The position numbers and the translations under genes are program-made. The notes below the pieces were generated by a model. That model was not told the DNA's origin. It made no database searches and worked only from the letters and a program-made list of their open reading frames with translations. Below, one piece after another: positions 12,291 through 25,815 of a stretch of DNA of 64,000 bases (positions are counted from its first letter, which is position 1; every line of letters begins with the position of its first letter). This stretch comes from Liolophura sinensis (Eukaryota; Mollusca; Polyplacophora; Chitonida; Chitonidae), in assembly GCF_032854445.1 (NCBI RefSeq), contig NC_088301.1, forward strand, positions 3,164,001-3,228,000, given 5' to 3'.

Positions 12291-15200
12291 TGTAAGTCGA
12301 AATTGCTGTGCCATATTAGATTGGCTGTTTGAAGATTAACCGGATGTTAAATATTAAGTCGCATAAGTACAGCGTAATTAACAATCAAGTGAATATATAA
12401 AGACATGCGATTGTAATGTCTTCAAGAGATAACTTTTATAATCAGTCAGATATCAATAAATATGCTTGGAATCTATCATGCAGCGTAATATCAGAGAGTA
12501 TGGATATTTATGGTTATTAATTATCTATTGTACCGCCTGTAACCACTCAACCTTTCTGGAAAATGCATATTTCTAACTTTATCTGTCCAACAATTTTACG
12601 TAATGAGTTATGACATTGCACCTTTTGACCATAACATGAATATTTTGTAGTGTCATAGCCTACTTTCTTTCCTTCCATAAAAGACTGCGGTATACAGTTG
12701 TGTCCATTTGGTCAACCCTTTAAGCTCCTTGATTCAATTCTGGCCTCTGAATCAGAAAAGCTTTCACCGTCAAGCTGAAGAGTTTTTTTACTAGCTAGTC
12801 GTCAAGATTATAGCTGATATGCTATTTTGTATAAGATTTTCCATTGAAAGTCTGACTATACCTTTTCTGAATCTCCCTTTATGCACCTTATTACTTTTGT
12901 AATAAACAGATTTGTCCAGTAGATCCCTACATGACTGTGTAGAGGACTGTGAACTTTTCTGCTTGCTTATTGAACAAAACCGATCTGCCAACATTTACAG
13001 CAGGTTGTTGGATTCAGGCTAATTGGTATCGAACTCATTTTCTACATTTCGGAGACATTATGAAATATGCAGATTGGCTTTGGTGGGGTCATTTGGTCAC
13101 AACGTGCGAGGCCTTGTTGTTGTGAGTATGTTGGGGGGGGGGGGGGTTGTAAGGAATAAGCTGGAAAAGGGGTGTCCCACATTTGCGACACATTCATTTT
13201 TAATCAGTAGAATTGCCAAGTTAGTCCACTGGGAATAGTGATAACAGAACTGTTGGAAAATGATTCTCTTTACCTCTAGAGTAACATTTGCTCCTGTCCA
13301 TAAACGTTTGGAAAGACAATTCCATTTTTGACTGCCGTATCTTGTTAAAAGCTACTGCACAGTCTTTCAGATCATAACTTAAGGTCCAATATCCGTGTGT
13401 TGTCATTATGCTGAAATTAGCCCAACGAGTCTGCCAGATATCAGTTGTGACCGTATGACGTCATATTATATACATCGCTTCAAGTCATTAATTTTGATCA
13501 AAAAAATCGGCATTTTCATATGCTGTTTTAACCGAGTTTAACGCTTTTGAATTGAACTTTGCAATCATGCTGTCTGACTGTTTGATTAACTCATTAAATG
13601 ATTAACAACATTTTCGTCATATCACATATATATTTTAAAGTAGTAAAAAAAATCTAAATTGTTTTTTTTTTTTGTGTGTTTTTGTTTTTTTGTTTCCTTG
13701 ATGTAGAAATTTGATTGCCAAATTATTGGAACAGAAGTGACCTTCAGAGATCGCGATCTTGACCCGTACTGACCTGAGATGAGGCATTCGATTAAGTCCC
13801 TGCACACGTGTTCCAGTTCAACCCTCCTTACCGCAGTTTCCTGTCCCAGCAGTCAGACGTAAATGCCCCACTGTGAACAAATAAATACATACTACTTTAT
13901 AGTGGTTTTAGGGCGATGACGAAGGAATATAGAGGACATATCGAGTTGAACAGAAAGTGGTATTCGGGCCAAATGGTTCCTGGCAAGTACTAAATATGTA
14001 CGACCTGTACAACTGAGCTTGTCTTCTATGCAGGCAAACTGTAGGTCTGTCAAAGAATTGGTTTCCACAACAAAGAGCCCGAAGATATGTTTTGTTAGTA
14101 ACAGCTTTTTGCCAGCGAACCGCTCATGGAATCTCTACGCTTCAGACAGGAACAGTAAATGTTTTGGAATATCATACGTTCCAAGTCTGCGTAAAACTAC
14201 AGCACACTTTCTGATCGACAGATGGAAAAACGCACCATGAAGGCAGCCGAGCAATGAGCGATAAGCACTCCAAAAGGACCGCATTCGAACTTAAGCGACA
14301 CATACAGTTTACTGCCTCATCTGTTCAAGGGTTAAACGAACTGGGTATAGTCTGAGCAGGCAATTATTAACAGACATGATATTTCCAATGTTTATGATGC
14401 GTTCTACTCGTGAAAACTGAGAATTGCCATCCCAGTACCATGTGAGCTATAAACAGTTAACTTTCTTGTACGTATTATGCTGAAGTGAAATCTCGGGGAT
14501 TTCCAAGTGTAACAAAATGGAAACGAATTCAACAGTAATCCATTTTAAAAGAAACTATCAATTGCTTTAAACACCGATAATATCGCAAAGGGTTATAATG
14601 GCAAAAATTAATCCTTAATTTGCTTTTTTCAGAACTGGCTTTAAATCTTGAGCGTGATAGTTGATCCATTCAAAAGTTTCTTAAATGTGGTATTTTTGAT
14701 GGAATATTACTCGATCAGCACAATTTAATTTGTCAGCACAGTTAAAACTGAAAACTGAATTGTTGTGGATCACATCATGTCACTAATAAAAATTATATAA
14801 AGTCCACCAGTTTTTGCTTTTACAGTGTCTATAAAAGTTGCATAGAAGAATGTTTGCTTAATCAATGTCTTCTTCTACATCTTTGCTTTACAGTTTTTTT
14901 CTGGTTTGTTTAACTGGCGATTATTTTGTTTAAATGGAAGTGTAAAGCGATACGCAAGCTTATAAAAGAACCTCTGTAACGTAAAAGTAGATACGACAGT
15001 CAGGGCTTAACATTACACCTATAAGATTAAATGCCATCCATGTGTTTGTCATTGACGTAAATCTCACAGTTAGTCCTTGTGGATCAGACCATCATTCACA
15101 CGGTGGACACCATAACCCTAGTGTAAAGCACTGTGAGGCTGACAAATACACGTCTAATACCTGAAAAAGCAAAATGCTCATAGATGTATTTAAGCTGCCA

Positions 15201-18200
15201 TGTATTGTCGTTTGCGGACGAACATTCCCATCGGTTTGAATACGACACCGTTTGTTTTGAGAGGAAAATGTGTTCAGCAGACATGTGCCAACATGTGTTT
15301 CTTAGTGGATAGCTAAAATGTTTTATCCCGGCATAGAATAACTCGACCACACCTACTCACACATTTGGCTGAGTGCCAAATTCTATAAGCTTACGTTATT
15401 GACATGGGGAGCGAGATCGAGGCTCACTCCCGCGAGAATTACACCGTGTTTTTATACGACAACAAAAACATGGGTTTGCGATTGTCTTGGACTAACATTT
15501 TGATGTCGTTATCGGGCTTCATTCACCTAAATATACCGACAAATAGGCCGCGAGAGCACAGAATATCAAATAACACTGGTAAAGATTTGTCCCATTCACA
15601 TCTAAAAAGATCTGTGCGTGGCCTGCCAATCCGGTGTAATCGTTCAGTCATAACTGATCTCATTCCAACCCCAACATTTCACATTTCTTCTCCAGAAAAG
15701 CGTGACTATTTCCGCCGCGTATTATTATCACCATTGCGTTTTGTTAATAACTTTTTTAAGCTGGCATCGTTGCACTGCTTATATGTTTATTATCGAATCA
15801 TTTAGTGCATCCTTTGGATTGATTATAGACATACATGTATATGTAATCCATTTAGTTAATTAATAATCACGACTAAAACTCACGTCTTATACAGGTTCCA
15901 TGAGACAAAAATGTCATTGCTAATTCTTTTAGCTACTATTTAATGATATATGCATTTTGAAGACGGACATATTTAAAGTTGGATGTCGCATTCTATCCGG
16001 ACAACAAATCAGAAACAAAAGTTTGCGGCTTTATGTAGAATCATTTTGCAGACACCACTGGTTGATATTAAAGTTGAAGGTGCATGAAGACGTGTGGGAG
16101 ATTCACTTCCGTGTTAGGTCTGCGAACAAGCCGCTGATGATATCACCCGGGTGACTTCATGCTCGCTTATGCTTACCGGCTAGGACTACTTATGATACCA
16201 GTGAACCTTGTTTCTGGAGTGTGAAGCAAAATACACCAATGTGCCGACAGGACATTTTCCTCGCCACCTTTGACACCGATATCAACGATCGTTTCGCCTT
16301 TATTGGCGCTGGTGCGTGGGTACAGACGTTGAGTCACTGGTACACCTCACTGTGGCAATGTGGGAAAGTGAGACCGGTATTTCCGTGCCCTAAACAAAAG
16401 GGCGGATTACCATAAGAGGTTACGTAACTGCGGCTATAAATCGAGAAGCGTCAGGCCTCCATTGCACCGCGCACGTACATTTATGCGGAGTAAACTGTAA
16501 AACTGGTGCTCTGGAACAATGTATTTGTCTATGATATGATGCGACCTTAGCCAAAAGTCAACTCTGGTGAAGATTTTTGGTTTTTGGTAAACGTCGCAAA
16601 GTTGGTCAGACAAAAACACGATTTGAAAAGATCTATTTAGTGTCTCAAACTGATGAATGACAACGACATATTTATGCATGTACATGATTTGCCCTGTGAC
16701 AGAAGCCAAAACTATGTTTTGTGAAATCTGATTTGATCAGTGTTATTGCCCATATATGTATTATTCATCCACTTGGATTGGTTTGTATTTTTTGCCATCC
16801 AGGTGGTGAGTATAATTCCTATTTGATAAATAAAACCACGCTTAACGCATGCTGTGGTGTGATTGTAACATACATGTATAGGTATATGTAATTCCATATG
16901 TAAGGAAGTCAAGGAACAATCATTCACATTTCACTTACAAGTACATCACATTCTTCCATTCTGCATGTTATGCTATCAAAAATTATTTCTTCATGATGTG
17001 GATATCTAAAGTTGAATTCACAAACACCATTGCAAAAATACATTTTCCTCTGTATAGCATAAAAATAAATTGCCGAGTTTTTATCTAATGCTGAAGTTTT
17101 GACGGTTCATGGCAGACCGATAAACACCACAACATGGCTCTTAACTCAGATATCTTTACGCTTGTTTGACCAATGTGCTTCCAACTGGCTTTTCTAAAAT
17201 TTAATGCAAAGACAGATTCTGTTAGGTACAATGTTCTTGTGTGGAAAACGCGCCGAAATCAAGCTAAAAAATTTTTGACCACATATATAGATATACATAC
17301 TACATTCTGCTTAAAGTCTTGATACAACTATGAAATTTTGATTTCACCAAGCTAAGCTAGTCATAATGTGTTCCTTGCAATCCCAGATGGAACTTCACGC
17401 GTATGTCTATGTATCCCAGCTCTGGTAAACTCAGCAGAACTCTAACAAAATTCCCATCTGTATGGGGTTTTCCAGAATGAGACTTACGAAGAGCAATTCG
17501 GTAAGCTTTTCAGCTAGCTTTTCACGCTAAATGAGCGTCAAGTCCTGAGGCATAGGATTTCACAAACTCCCTGCCGAGAGGCGAGAAGGTACCTTGACGC
17601 TAGCTCCTTTATTCGTCCCTGCTGCCCAGAGCATCGAGTTTCCCTATAAATACCAAATTAGGAAGTACAATAGAAACCATTGAATGGCCTTGTTGACAAA
17701 ACAGTACTGAATTACACAACCGACAAGTATGTAAGGCTCCCAGCGTTAGTCGATCAGTAAACTGTTATAACTTAATACGGCGATAGCAAGCACTCTCACA
17801 GTACAGCACAGACCTTCTGAGTATAAACATACGTTAGTCAGACCTATATACGGCCATATGGATAACAGATGACTGTGAAAAGTTGCTGCTTCGACAATAT
17901 TGAATTGGAAAGAATGGGAAATAATAGAATGCGTGGAAAAGGTGCAACTGATGTAAATCATTGACCATGTAAAAACACATACCATAGGCATGATGCTTCG
18001 CATATAGAGCTGCAACGGTTTTAATCAATATGCGTGATTTAATTCTTAAATGCTACTGATGAGTTTTGATACCGTATCTTCTTCAGCATTTGGAAGCACT
18101 GTTTGCCCAAGGTAGAAACAAAAATACACCATACATCTAAATGATCCTGTACCATTTAGCAGTGCTCGTGAATTTAAGTTAATTACTCTAACCACAAGTT

Positions 18201-18578
18201 TGTTCAATAGAATCACAACGTATTTAAAGACCTTTTTGTTCAAGCTAATTACTGTGACTTTGAGAGGAACAAACGCTGTGTAGTTACATGTAAACGCTCT
18301 TAAAGCACGAAGAAGTATGATAGTGGTCTGTCCAATAAAGATTAATTTGAACGGACAAAAACAAATATATCTAAACGTCGCTGTAGTGTTTAGAAAAAAC
18401 CGTGTTTCAAATGCACGGTCCTCGAAAGTAATGAAATGCAATAATTCAAATACTAGCTTTTAAAGAATTCAGCAGACTTGACAGAGACGACTACGTCGTA
18501 TCTAAGTGCTTCTGAAGTACTCAAAATCACTCATAAAAACATATAACATATGACATATAACAACTATAAATAACAAGA
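12291..18578. other. Long stretch without recognisable gene
   Basis: This is the longest repeat-poor stretch in the window. The largest frames are 133 codons on plus (15404-15805) and 131 codons on minus (18046-18441). Neither has a recognisable domain. It contains the G14 run at 13133 and a poly-T-rich part at 13663-13695. Confidence 0.5.
13133..13146 (+). repeat. Run of 14 G
   Basis: Fourteen consecutive G, the longest G run I saw in the window. It could form a G-quadruplex or simply be a replication-slippage mononucleotide tract. Confidence 0.9.
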
Positions 18579-18912
18579 GTTTTTTTGGTGGTTCTTTGTT
18601 TAACGCCATACTCAGGAACACTTCGCTCAGCCGATAGCGATTAATACATTATAGATGGTGGAAACTGAATTGATATGAGTAAACCACCGACCACTAGCAT
18701 GTTGATATTGGCCAACCTTTCACATTGTTGGAAGAGGATTTATCTATCGAAATTCATATCAGATTACACGTCATACTACTACTCAGGACGGCCCAAAGGA
18801 CAATGGAACCAGAAGAATCTTTAAAAAAGTACCGGTTCCAGTTTGGGACTGAACCCATGTCTAATAGCTTAGCGATTGAACGATAGGCTCCTTAACCACC
18901 CGGCCACAAGGA
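18579..18912 (-). mobile_element. Old SINE with a Ser/Leu-tRNA-like head and the shared 3' module
   Basis: On the minus strand the 5' end reads 'gtggccgggtggttaaggag', the A-box form of serine/leucine tRNAs. It is followed by a B-box-like 'gggttcagtccc' and then a diverged body. The 3' end carries 'gtttccaccatctataatg', 'gtgttcctgagtatggcgtt' and a short A tail, matching the family A 3' module. Its head differs from family A, so this is a separate SINE family in the same superfamily. The divergence suggests an old copy. Confidence 0.6.
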
Positions 18913-19052
18913 TATTCCTGTACTGTAAGTTAGACGGTATCTCTAACTAGGACCACTGTTCAAATAACGTGTAATCAACACTGTGAAAATGAGAACTCAC
19001 TGGTTAACACATGAATCGAGTCTTAAGTGGACACAAATCATAAAACCTTTAG

Positions 19053-19225
19053 CTTTCTCTCCGGCCACACGTGGGGAGGTTTGACAGCATCCTGCGGATG
19101 GTCGTGGGTTTCCCTCGGGATATACCCAGTTTTCACCCACCATCACACTGGCGCACGTCGTATAATACAAATATTCTTGAGTACGGCGTAAAACACCAAT
19201 AAAAAAATTAAATAAATAAATAAAA
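19053..19225 (+). mobile_element. Family A SINE, head missing
   Basis: It reads in order 'ctttctctccggccacac', 'tgcggatggtcgtgggtttc', 'ttgagtacggcgtaaaacac' and an (AAAT)n tail. It starts just 3' of the B-box region. Confidence 0.85.
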
Positions 19226-19955
19226 CCTGCAAGCTTTATATGCCTATGATGTTACAGGCAATAGAAGCAGTATGATTACTAAGAACATTTGAATCCCTTT
19301 AGTCTGTTATTAAATTCGGCTGTGATAACTTTACATTGTATGCCCAAAAAGGAAATTACGTGAGTCCTCGTAAGATTGGTTCCAGTACTAACAGGATTCA
19401 ACCTTAGGAAGAAGTCTGTGCTGAGCAGATGGGTTCTATTTAGCACTCAGACAAAATGGTCTACTCGCTGAACGACTGTACGACCATTATATATGAGAAA
19501 GACCCAGAGTATAAGCTCTGTAGAATTCCAACATAAAGCTTTCATTTCCAGCGATGGCTAGTTCTCCAGAACGTTTTAGCTATTGACGTGACCTTTAGCA
19601 GAAAAGCCGCTAAACTCGCTAATGTTGTTCACACCAACCAAGTGAAAGCAGATTTATTTGTTTTACATAGGGTCAGATTGCATTATAAAAAGAGTTGTAC
19701 TTTTCGTTATGTTAAAAAATATGTCACTCAAGCTTTAAAAATAGGAAGAATAGGTAGTATATGTCGGTTTGCAGAGCTTATTTTATAAATGACGAGACAG
19801 GGGGGGTTGGGCTAACTGATTACTAATAGTTATTTATAAATATAAATAACTTTATTGTTTCCCCAAAACATCACTCTTAGGCTGACACACTAATTCAAAT
19901 TGGTGGGACCAGAGGCCTGCCTTGGCTGACAGTATATGTGATCAGTGTATATGGG
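19226..19955. other. No gene seen
   Basis: Unique AT-rich DNA between two SINE copies. Confidence 0.55.
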
Positions 19956-19967
19956 ATAATAACTGAT

Positions 19968-20193
19968 CCGATGGCCTCCGTGGCCGAGGTATTTAGCGTG
20001 CCAGCACGGAGTAATGATCAAGGAGCCTCCCCCATACGTGGGAAGATCTTCCAGCAACCTGCGGATGGTCTTGAGTTTCCCCTCTGGTTGTCAGATTTCC
20101 TCCCCACATAATGCTAGCCGCCGTCGTATAAGTAAAATATTCTGCAGAATGCCTTAAAACACCGATCAAATAAGTAAATATATAAATAAATAA
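19968..20193 (+). mobile_element. Family A SINE with 12-bp target-site duplication and internal deletion
   Basis: The head 'ggcctccgtggccgaggt' and the complete 3' end with (TAAA)n are present. A perfect 12-bp duplication 'ataataactgat' flanks it at 19956-19967 and 20194-20205. Compared with the copy at 31271, the B-box part and the stretch after it are missing between 'gagcctc' and 'cgtgggaag'. Without a B box it should not be transcribed by Pol III. Confidence 0.88.
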
Positions 20194-20339
20194 ATAATAA
20201 CTGATTCAGTACGTCACCGTCTGCTAGGTGAGGAATAAATGACTGGCTTACGGCTGACAGAATGGCTAGCTAATTCAGTATCTCCAAAACTAAATCAGTG
20301 GATGAGGACTGGTTTGGTTAACAAATGATCCAGCGGATT

Positions 20340-20800
20340 AAGTGACGTGAACATTAAACTAACGTCTGGTGACTAACGTGACCGTGAACAAACTGATTAA
20401 CTGACGTGAGTACTATTCTAATGGTCGATGGCAGATTTGATCAACAGACGATTTAATGACTTAAGTGACGTGAGTATTGTTCTTATCTTCGATGGCTGAT
20501 TCGATCAACAGTCAAACTAACAGGGATATTTAACTTACGGCTAATGGCTCATTTGATCAACAGACGTAACGTGAGTATTATATTAATGGCAGATGATTGA
20601 TTTTGATCAACAGGCAAACTAGTGGGTTACGTCAGGTGATGAAAAAATGACTGGGTATCGTCCGATTTCCAAAAATCGAAGAAATAACACATTAAGTGAC
20701 GTGAAGACAGAACTAATAGATGTTGACTGATTTAATTGAATAAAACAGATTAGGTGACGTGAAAGTTAACTGACTGACATTAATAATTAAAAAAAATTCA
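20340..20800. repeat. Degenerate minisatellite (GATTTGATCAACAGAC / GACGTGAGTATT words)
   Basis: The words 'gatttgatcaacagac' and 'aagtgacgtgagtatt' recur every 60-80 bp with many changes. It looks like the aged flank of the cleaner 60-bp array that follows. Confidence 0.65.
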
Positions 20801-20879
20801 TTAAATAAACAAGTGAACTAACTCGATCAACGAAAGCGGTAATGTGGTCAATAGCGCAATTAACCGATTAAGTGAGCTG

Positions 20880-21600
20880 ATGACTAAATTGGCCAATACA
20901 AGATCTAACTTATTGCGAGATGTCGTGCCTGTATGGCTGACGACTGCATTGGACAGTACAAAGACTAACTTGTTATAAGACGTCGTGTTGACGACTGAAT
21001 TGGTCAATACAAAAACAAACTTATTGCGAGACGCCATGTCTGTCTATCTGACAACTGAATTGGTCAATACAAAAACAAACTTATTGCGAGACGCCATGTC
21101 TGTCTATCTGACAACTGAATTGGTCAATACAAGAACAAACCTATCACGAGATGTCATGTAATTTAATGCTTGGGGTTTTACGTCGCGCTTATGCCGAAGT
21201 GTCATGCCGAAGACATCACACATGACACCCCGCCCAGTTACATTGTACTTACACCAGGCCAACCAGTCCCTTTGCCTTGCGTTAACGTCTCAGCGCTGAG
21301 TGTCAAGCGAAGCAGGAGAAAGCGCTATTTCAAAGTCTTTAGTATGACCCGAACCGGGTTTGATCCCGGATCTACGGACTTCGAGTTTTTCAATATAAGA
21401 AGTAATTTGTCACGAGGAGTCATGAATGTCTGACTCGGTGTGCATTTACTAATATCAAGAACTAACAAGAACAAAAACTACTTGTTTTTGACGTCATGTC
21501 TGCCTGTTGTTAAATGCAAAAACCAAAATGGCACGAAACCTTATATCTGTCTGGCTAGCAAGTCAAATGACCAGTACAGGAGCTAACTTGTGACATAACC
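20880..21600. repeat. 60-bp minisatellite, interrupted by a SINE
   Basis: The blocks 21001-21060 and 21061-21120 are identical over all 60 bases. Less conserved units flank them from about 20880. After the SINE at 21168-21390, related words resume ('aagaacaaaaactac', 'gacgtcatgtctgcctg', 'atgaccagtacaggagctaa') to about 21600. The period is a multiple of 3, so a 78-residue minus-strand frame stays open by chance. Confidence 0.88.
21168..21390 (-). mobile_element. Family D SINE, partial, inside the minisatellite
   Basis: On the minus strand it reads 'gatcccgggatcaaa'-like B-box sequence ('gggatcaaacccggttcggg'), then a diverged body, then the end 'gacgtaaaaccccaagc'. The B-box region is nearly the same as in the copy at 53898. 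The usual (ACTC)n tail is absent. Confidence 0.75.
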
Positions 21601-22547
21601 GATTAGCTGATCGATTGTATGATTTGTCGATAGCATACACTTCAAAGAACTAAGTCTATAAAGTACGAATCTAGGACACAGTCAGGCAAAGAGAAGTAGT
21701 TCACAGATTTCAGTGATGTTGGGAAGACACAAAGGAATGTTCCAGGCCAATGAATGCAATCAGTATCCGAATCGTGTGCCGTGCTAGTGTACAAGTTGTC
21801 GTTTATCGACGCATGTATCTCCGTTGAGCTTTCATTTGCAACTGTTCATACGCGGTGATCTAATTCAACACAATGCATATACATTCCCTAGCTCCTAGAC
21901 GACCAACCGGGCTCTTATCATCACTTTAAGCCTCCAGTCTATAGGGCAACTTGTTCACAACGTTTGTAAACTACCAATACATGTTTATACTGCGCAGTCA
22001 GAATATGTGCATAACGTTCACCTAGCCCTGAGGACATAGGCCTAATGACTTTAACTGGAGAGGGTGTAGTTGCTCTGCCCCAGTCCCCCGCTGTACACCA
22101 CACTGACGGAGGGAAACCTGAGGTGTATGCCCCGAGATTTGGCCTCCTTCTTCACCCGTCTGCTGTTGGTATCGACATTACGTAAGTGGTCTGGCCACCG
22201 AGTTATCTCGTCGCGTGGAGTGTTGCCTTACTTTCCGAAAACCTGGAAACAATCACGGAATGCAGCCTGCTGCAGTAAAGGCTGCTGTGCTAGACGAATT
22301 GCTGACACAGATACGCTTTTGTGAAGCTTTTCTTACACCCACACAGTGGGATGTGGGTAAGTTTAGGTCTTCTACACAAATTAGTGATAAAACAAAATAC
22401 TAAAATGTGAAGAAAAAGGTGTTCATGACCGTTCTCCACAAACATCCACGGAACCATCAGAATCAATAACGGTTTCTTTTATACATGTGTCTACTTTATC
22501 ATAAGAACAGATGGAATTTATACCGTTTTCTGTGGGACTATACGGCC
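21601..22547. other. No gene seen
   Basis: Two overlapping chance frames lie at 22070-22403 in a GC-richer part; they have no motif. Confidence 0.5.
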
Positions 22548-24150
22548 CTGTGAACATGAACAGTTTAATGTGAGGTTATACCACTCTCTATGCATAAACA
22601 GTTTAATGTGAGATTATACCATGCTGTGTACATAAACAGTTTAATGTGAGATTATACCCACACTATGTACATGAACAGTTTAATGTGAGATTAAACCCAC
22701 GCTGTGTACATGAGCAATTTAATGTGAGATTATACCCAGGCTATGTGCATGAACAGTTTAATGTGAGATTATACCATGCTCTATACATAAACAGTCTAAA
22801 GTGGGATTATACCCACGCTCTTTACATGGACAGTTAAATGTGAGATTATACCCTGCTGTATACATGAACATTTTAATGTGAGACTGTACCCTCGCTATGT
22901 ATATACAGTTTAATGTGAGAATATACCCACGCTCTATACATAAAGAGTTTAATAACAGATTATACCCACGCTGTATACATAAAGTTTAATGTGAGATTAT
23001 ACCCACGCTGTGTACATAAACAGTTTAATGTGAGATTATACCCACGCTATTTACATAAACAATTTTATGTGAGGTTATACAACACTGTGTGCATAAACAG
23101 TTTAATGTTAGATTATACCCACGTTATGTACATAAACAGTTTAATGTGTTTAATGTGAGGTTATACCACTCTCTATACATAAACAGTTTAATGTGAGATT
23201 ATACATAAACACTTTAAAGCGTGATTATACAACGCTGTATACATAAACAGTCTAATGTGAGGTTATACCCTGCTGTATACATAAACAGTCCAGTATGAGA
23301 TTGTACCCACACTGTCTACATGGACAGTTTAATGTGAGATTATACCCACGCTGTTTATATGGCGAGTTTAAGTCGAGGTTATACCACACTGTATAAATCA
23401 ACAGTTTAATGTGAAGTTGTACAAGGCTGTACACATAAACAGTTTAGTGTGAGTTTATACCCACGCTATGCACATAAACAGTTCAATGTGAGATTATACC
23501 CACGCTGTACATGAATATTTTAATGTGAGATTGTACCCACGCTATGTACATGAACAGTTTAATGTGGGATTATACCACGCTGTTTATTTGGCCACATTAA
23601 GGCCAGGTTATACCACACTGTATAAATCAACAGTTTAATGTGAGGTTGTACCAAGCTGTATACATAAACAGTTTAGTGTGAGATTATACCCACGTTTTGT
23701 ACATGAACAGTTTAATGGGAGATTATACCCACGCTATGTAAATAAACAGTTTAATGTGCTTAATGTGAGGTTATACCACTCTCTATACATAAACTGTTTA
23801 ATGTGTGGTTATACCCACGCTCTATACATAAACAGTTTAATGTGTGATTATACCATGCTGTATACATAAACAGTTTAATGTGAAGTTATACCTCGCTGTA
23901 TATATAAACAATTTAATGTGAGATTATACCATGCTGTATACGTAAACAGTTTAATGTGAGGTTATACCACGCTGTATACATAAACAGTTGAATGTGTGAC
24001 AATGCTGTATGCATAAACATTTCAATGTGAGATTATACCACGCAGTATACATGAAAAGTTTAATGTGAGATAATACCACGCTGTATGCGTGAACATTTTG
24101 CTGTGAGATTATACCATGAACATTCCATGTATACGTGAACAGCCCATCCT
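22548..24150. repeat. 38-39-bp minisatellite, about 41 units
   Basis: Units read 'cagtttaatgtgagattata' + 'cccacgctgt' + 'atacataaa'. Lengths vary from 36 to 39 bp through loss of cc/ca. Several units contain an extra 'tttaatgtg' duplication (about 23145 and 23755). When the unit is 39 bp the frame is kept, giving short spurious open frames of YVHEQFNVRLYP type. Confidence 0.93.
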
Positions 24151-25275
24151 AAGATGATACTTATACTAAACGTGAACTAATATGGGTGAAACTACGGTAA
24201 GACAATAGGACGAAATACATGCAGAGAAGCAGCTTTAAAAGATGACAGAAATGAAGGATGCGATAATCCACACTTTTTGCCCGCTTAATGGTTTTGGTTT
24301 TGACGTATTTTCTTTGCCTCTCCCATCCTTCTTAATTCTAACAATGCAGTGATGAAATTTCCATGTTTGGTTTACGATTGGTTCACAGATGTTTGCTTAG
24401 CAGGCCTACATTTATCTTTTCAAAGCTTTGAGTTTTCCACTCATATCTATAGGCCTACCGTTGATGTTTCCTGCACCGTAATGGTTGTAAACCTTTCAAA
24501 TGGAGCCTTACTCTGAGTACTGCAGCCCAACACATTTTGTCAAATGGAATCGTTTCATATAAATTAAAAGAATGATTGGCGTAAAACACCAATCCAAAAA
24601 ATAAATAAATAAAACAATGATTCATTGATTCACTATATCCAATCAAGCTTTAACACTTTAACACTTGCCTTGCAAGGATCAATCCATACAAGTGCGAAGT
24701 TCAGGTTGATAACGGTACGTGCGCAGCAGAGAGACTGTGTGAGTGAAATAGGGGGCAGGTTAGCATGCCCTGCCTCGTCATTGTGATACATGCGCAGCCA
24801 TAACCATCGTCGCCTAATCAAATCACTCCAACTTCTTGTCTAAAGTTATCCTTATCTACCTAACTCAGACTGCCCATATAGCAAACACATCAGAACCTCG
24901 ACTCGCAGATATAGCATTACGGGGAGAGAGTTGGAAACTTTACCACTGCTCTCATTTGTAATCAATCAAAAATTATAGTACCTGTTTGACAAGGTTTATA
25001 AACAGGCCATGGAAGTAAATGCTCCACGCGAGAGACGGAGCTGCACCCAACAAAATCTGTGATACAACACTGTCACTCAATTTTTCTAAATAATACTACA
25101 AGCAAAAGTCCAAAGAGGAATAAAACGTATGTTCTCACTTTTAGACCACGGTGTAAAGTTATTTCAGAATTGTCATAAATGACGAGTTTTCATTTATTCT
25201 TTGATAAATTATAAAAACCACATTTCCATGCCAAAATATCGATGTCTATCAATCCCTGGAACCCGTGATAAGTGG
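24151..25275. other. No gene seen
   Basis: Apart from the SINE stub at 24571 this is unique DNA without recognisable coding potential. Confidence 0.55.
24571..24614 (+). mobile_element. SINE 3'-end stub
   Basis: Only 'ggcgtaaaacaccaatccaa' and (AAATA)n remain. Confidence 0.7.
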
Positions 25276-25432
25276 GTTTATTTATTTGATTGGTGTTTTG
25301 CGCATTACTCAAGAAGTTTTCATTTATACGACGGCAGCCAGCATTATGGAAGGAAATCGGACATAGCCCGGGGGAAACGCACGACAACCCGCTGGCAGAC
25401 CTTCCCTCGTACGGCCAGAGAGGACGTGACAA
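25276..25432 (-). mobile_element. Family A SINE, 5'-truncated
   Basis: The minus strand carries the body ('gtctgccagcgggttgtcgt', 'cccgggctatgtccgatttc') and the complete 3' end with (AAATA)n. The tRNA-like head is missing. Confidence 0.88.
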
Positions 25433-25708
25433 GTGGAAGTGATATGGATTAAATGGATGAGTTGGGGGCTGATTTGGCATCTGAGTGATATGGCATGTTT
25501 GAATGGTTTGGGCATTCTTTAACCTGTACCTACAGGGATATATAGCTTTCTTTTCGTTTTCAGGGCACAAAACACTAAACAAACTTTTTATACCTAGCTT
25601 GACATGACGTAGACCGGGTGACACTCTAGATGACAGTAGAGCATCCATTTCATAGGGTAGTGTGCATTTTTTTTGTGTCGTCTAAGATCACTTTCTGACT
25701 CATCACCG

Positions 25709-25815
25709 TGACCCCAGTGACTCAGCGTTGTTCAAGATTGCTGTACAAAATTTACTGGTGGCGGTGATGTAAAGCGACAGGTATAGAGCGACGCATGCGC
25801 TATAAGTAGTATGGG
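25709..25815 (+). repeat. Unnamed dispersed element E, copy 2
   Basis: It shares 'gaccccagtgactcag', 'agattgctgtacaaaattt', 'gtgatgtaaagcgacag', 'agagcgacgcatgcgct' and 'taagtagtatg' with the other two copies, in order. This and the 52.4-kb copy are the longest. Confidence 0.65.

Noticed and set aside
15404-15805. 133-codon plus-strand frame
   Set aside because: No domain, no splice signals that stand out, ordinary AT-rich composition. Kept only as a note.
18046-18441. 131-codon minus-strand frame
   Set aside because: Hydrophobic and Phe/Leu-rich as expected from AT-rich DNA. No motif recognised.
18838-18912. tRNA-Ser/Leu gene on the minus strand
   Set aside because: The A box is good, but an acceptor stem cannot be formed and the sequence continues into a SINE body.
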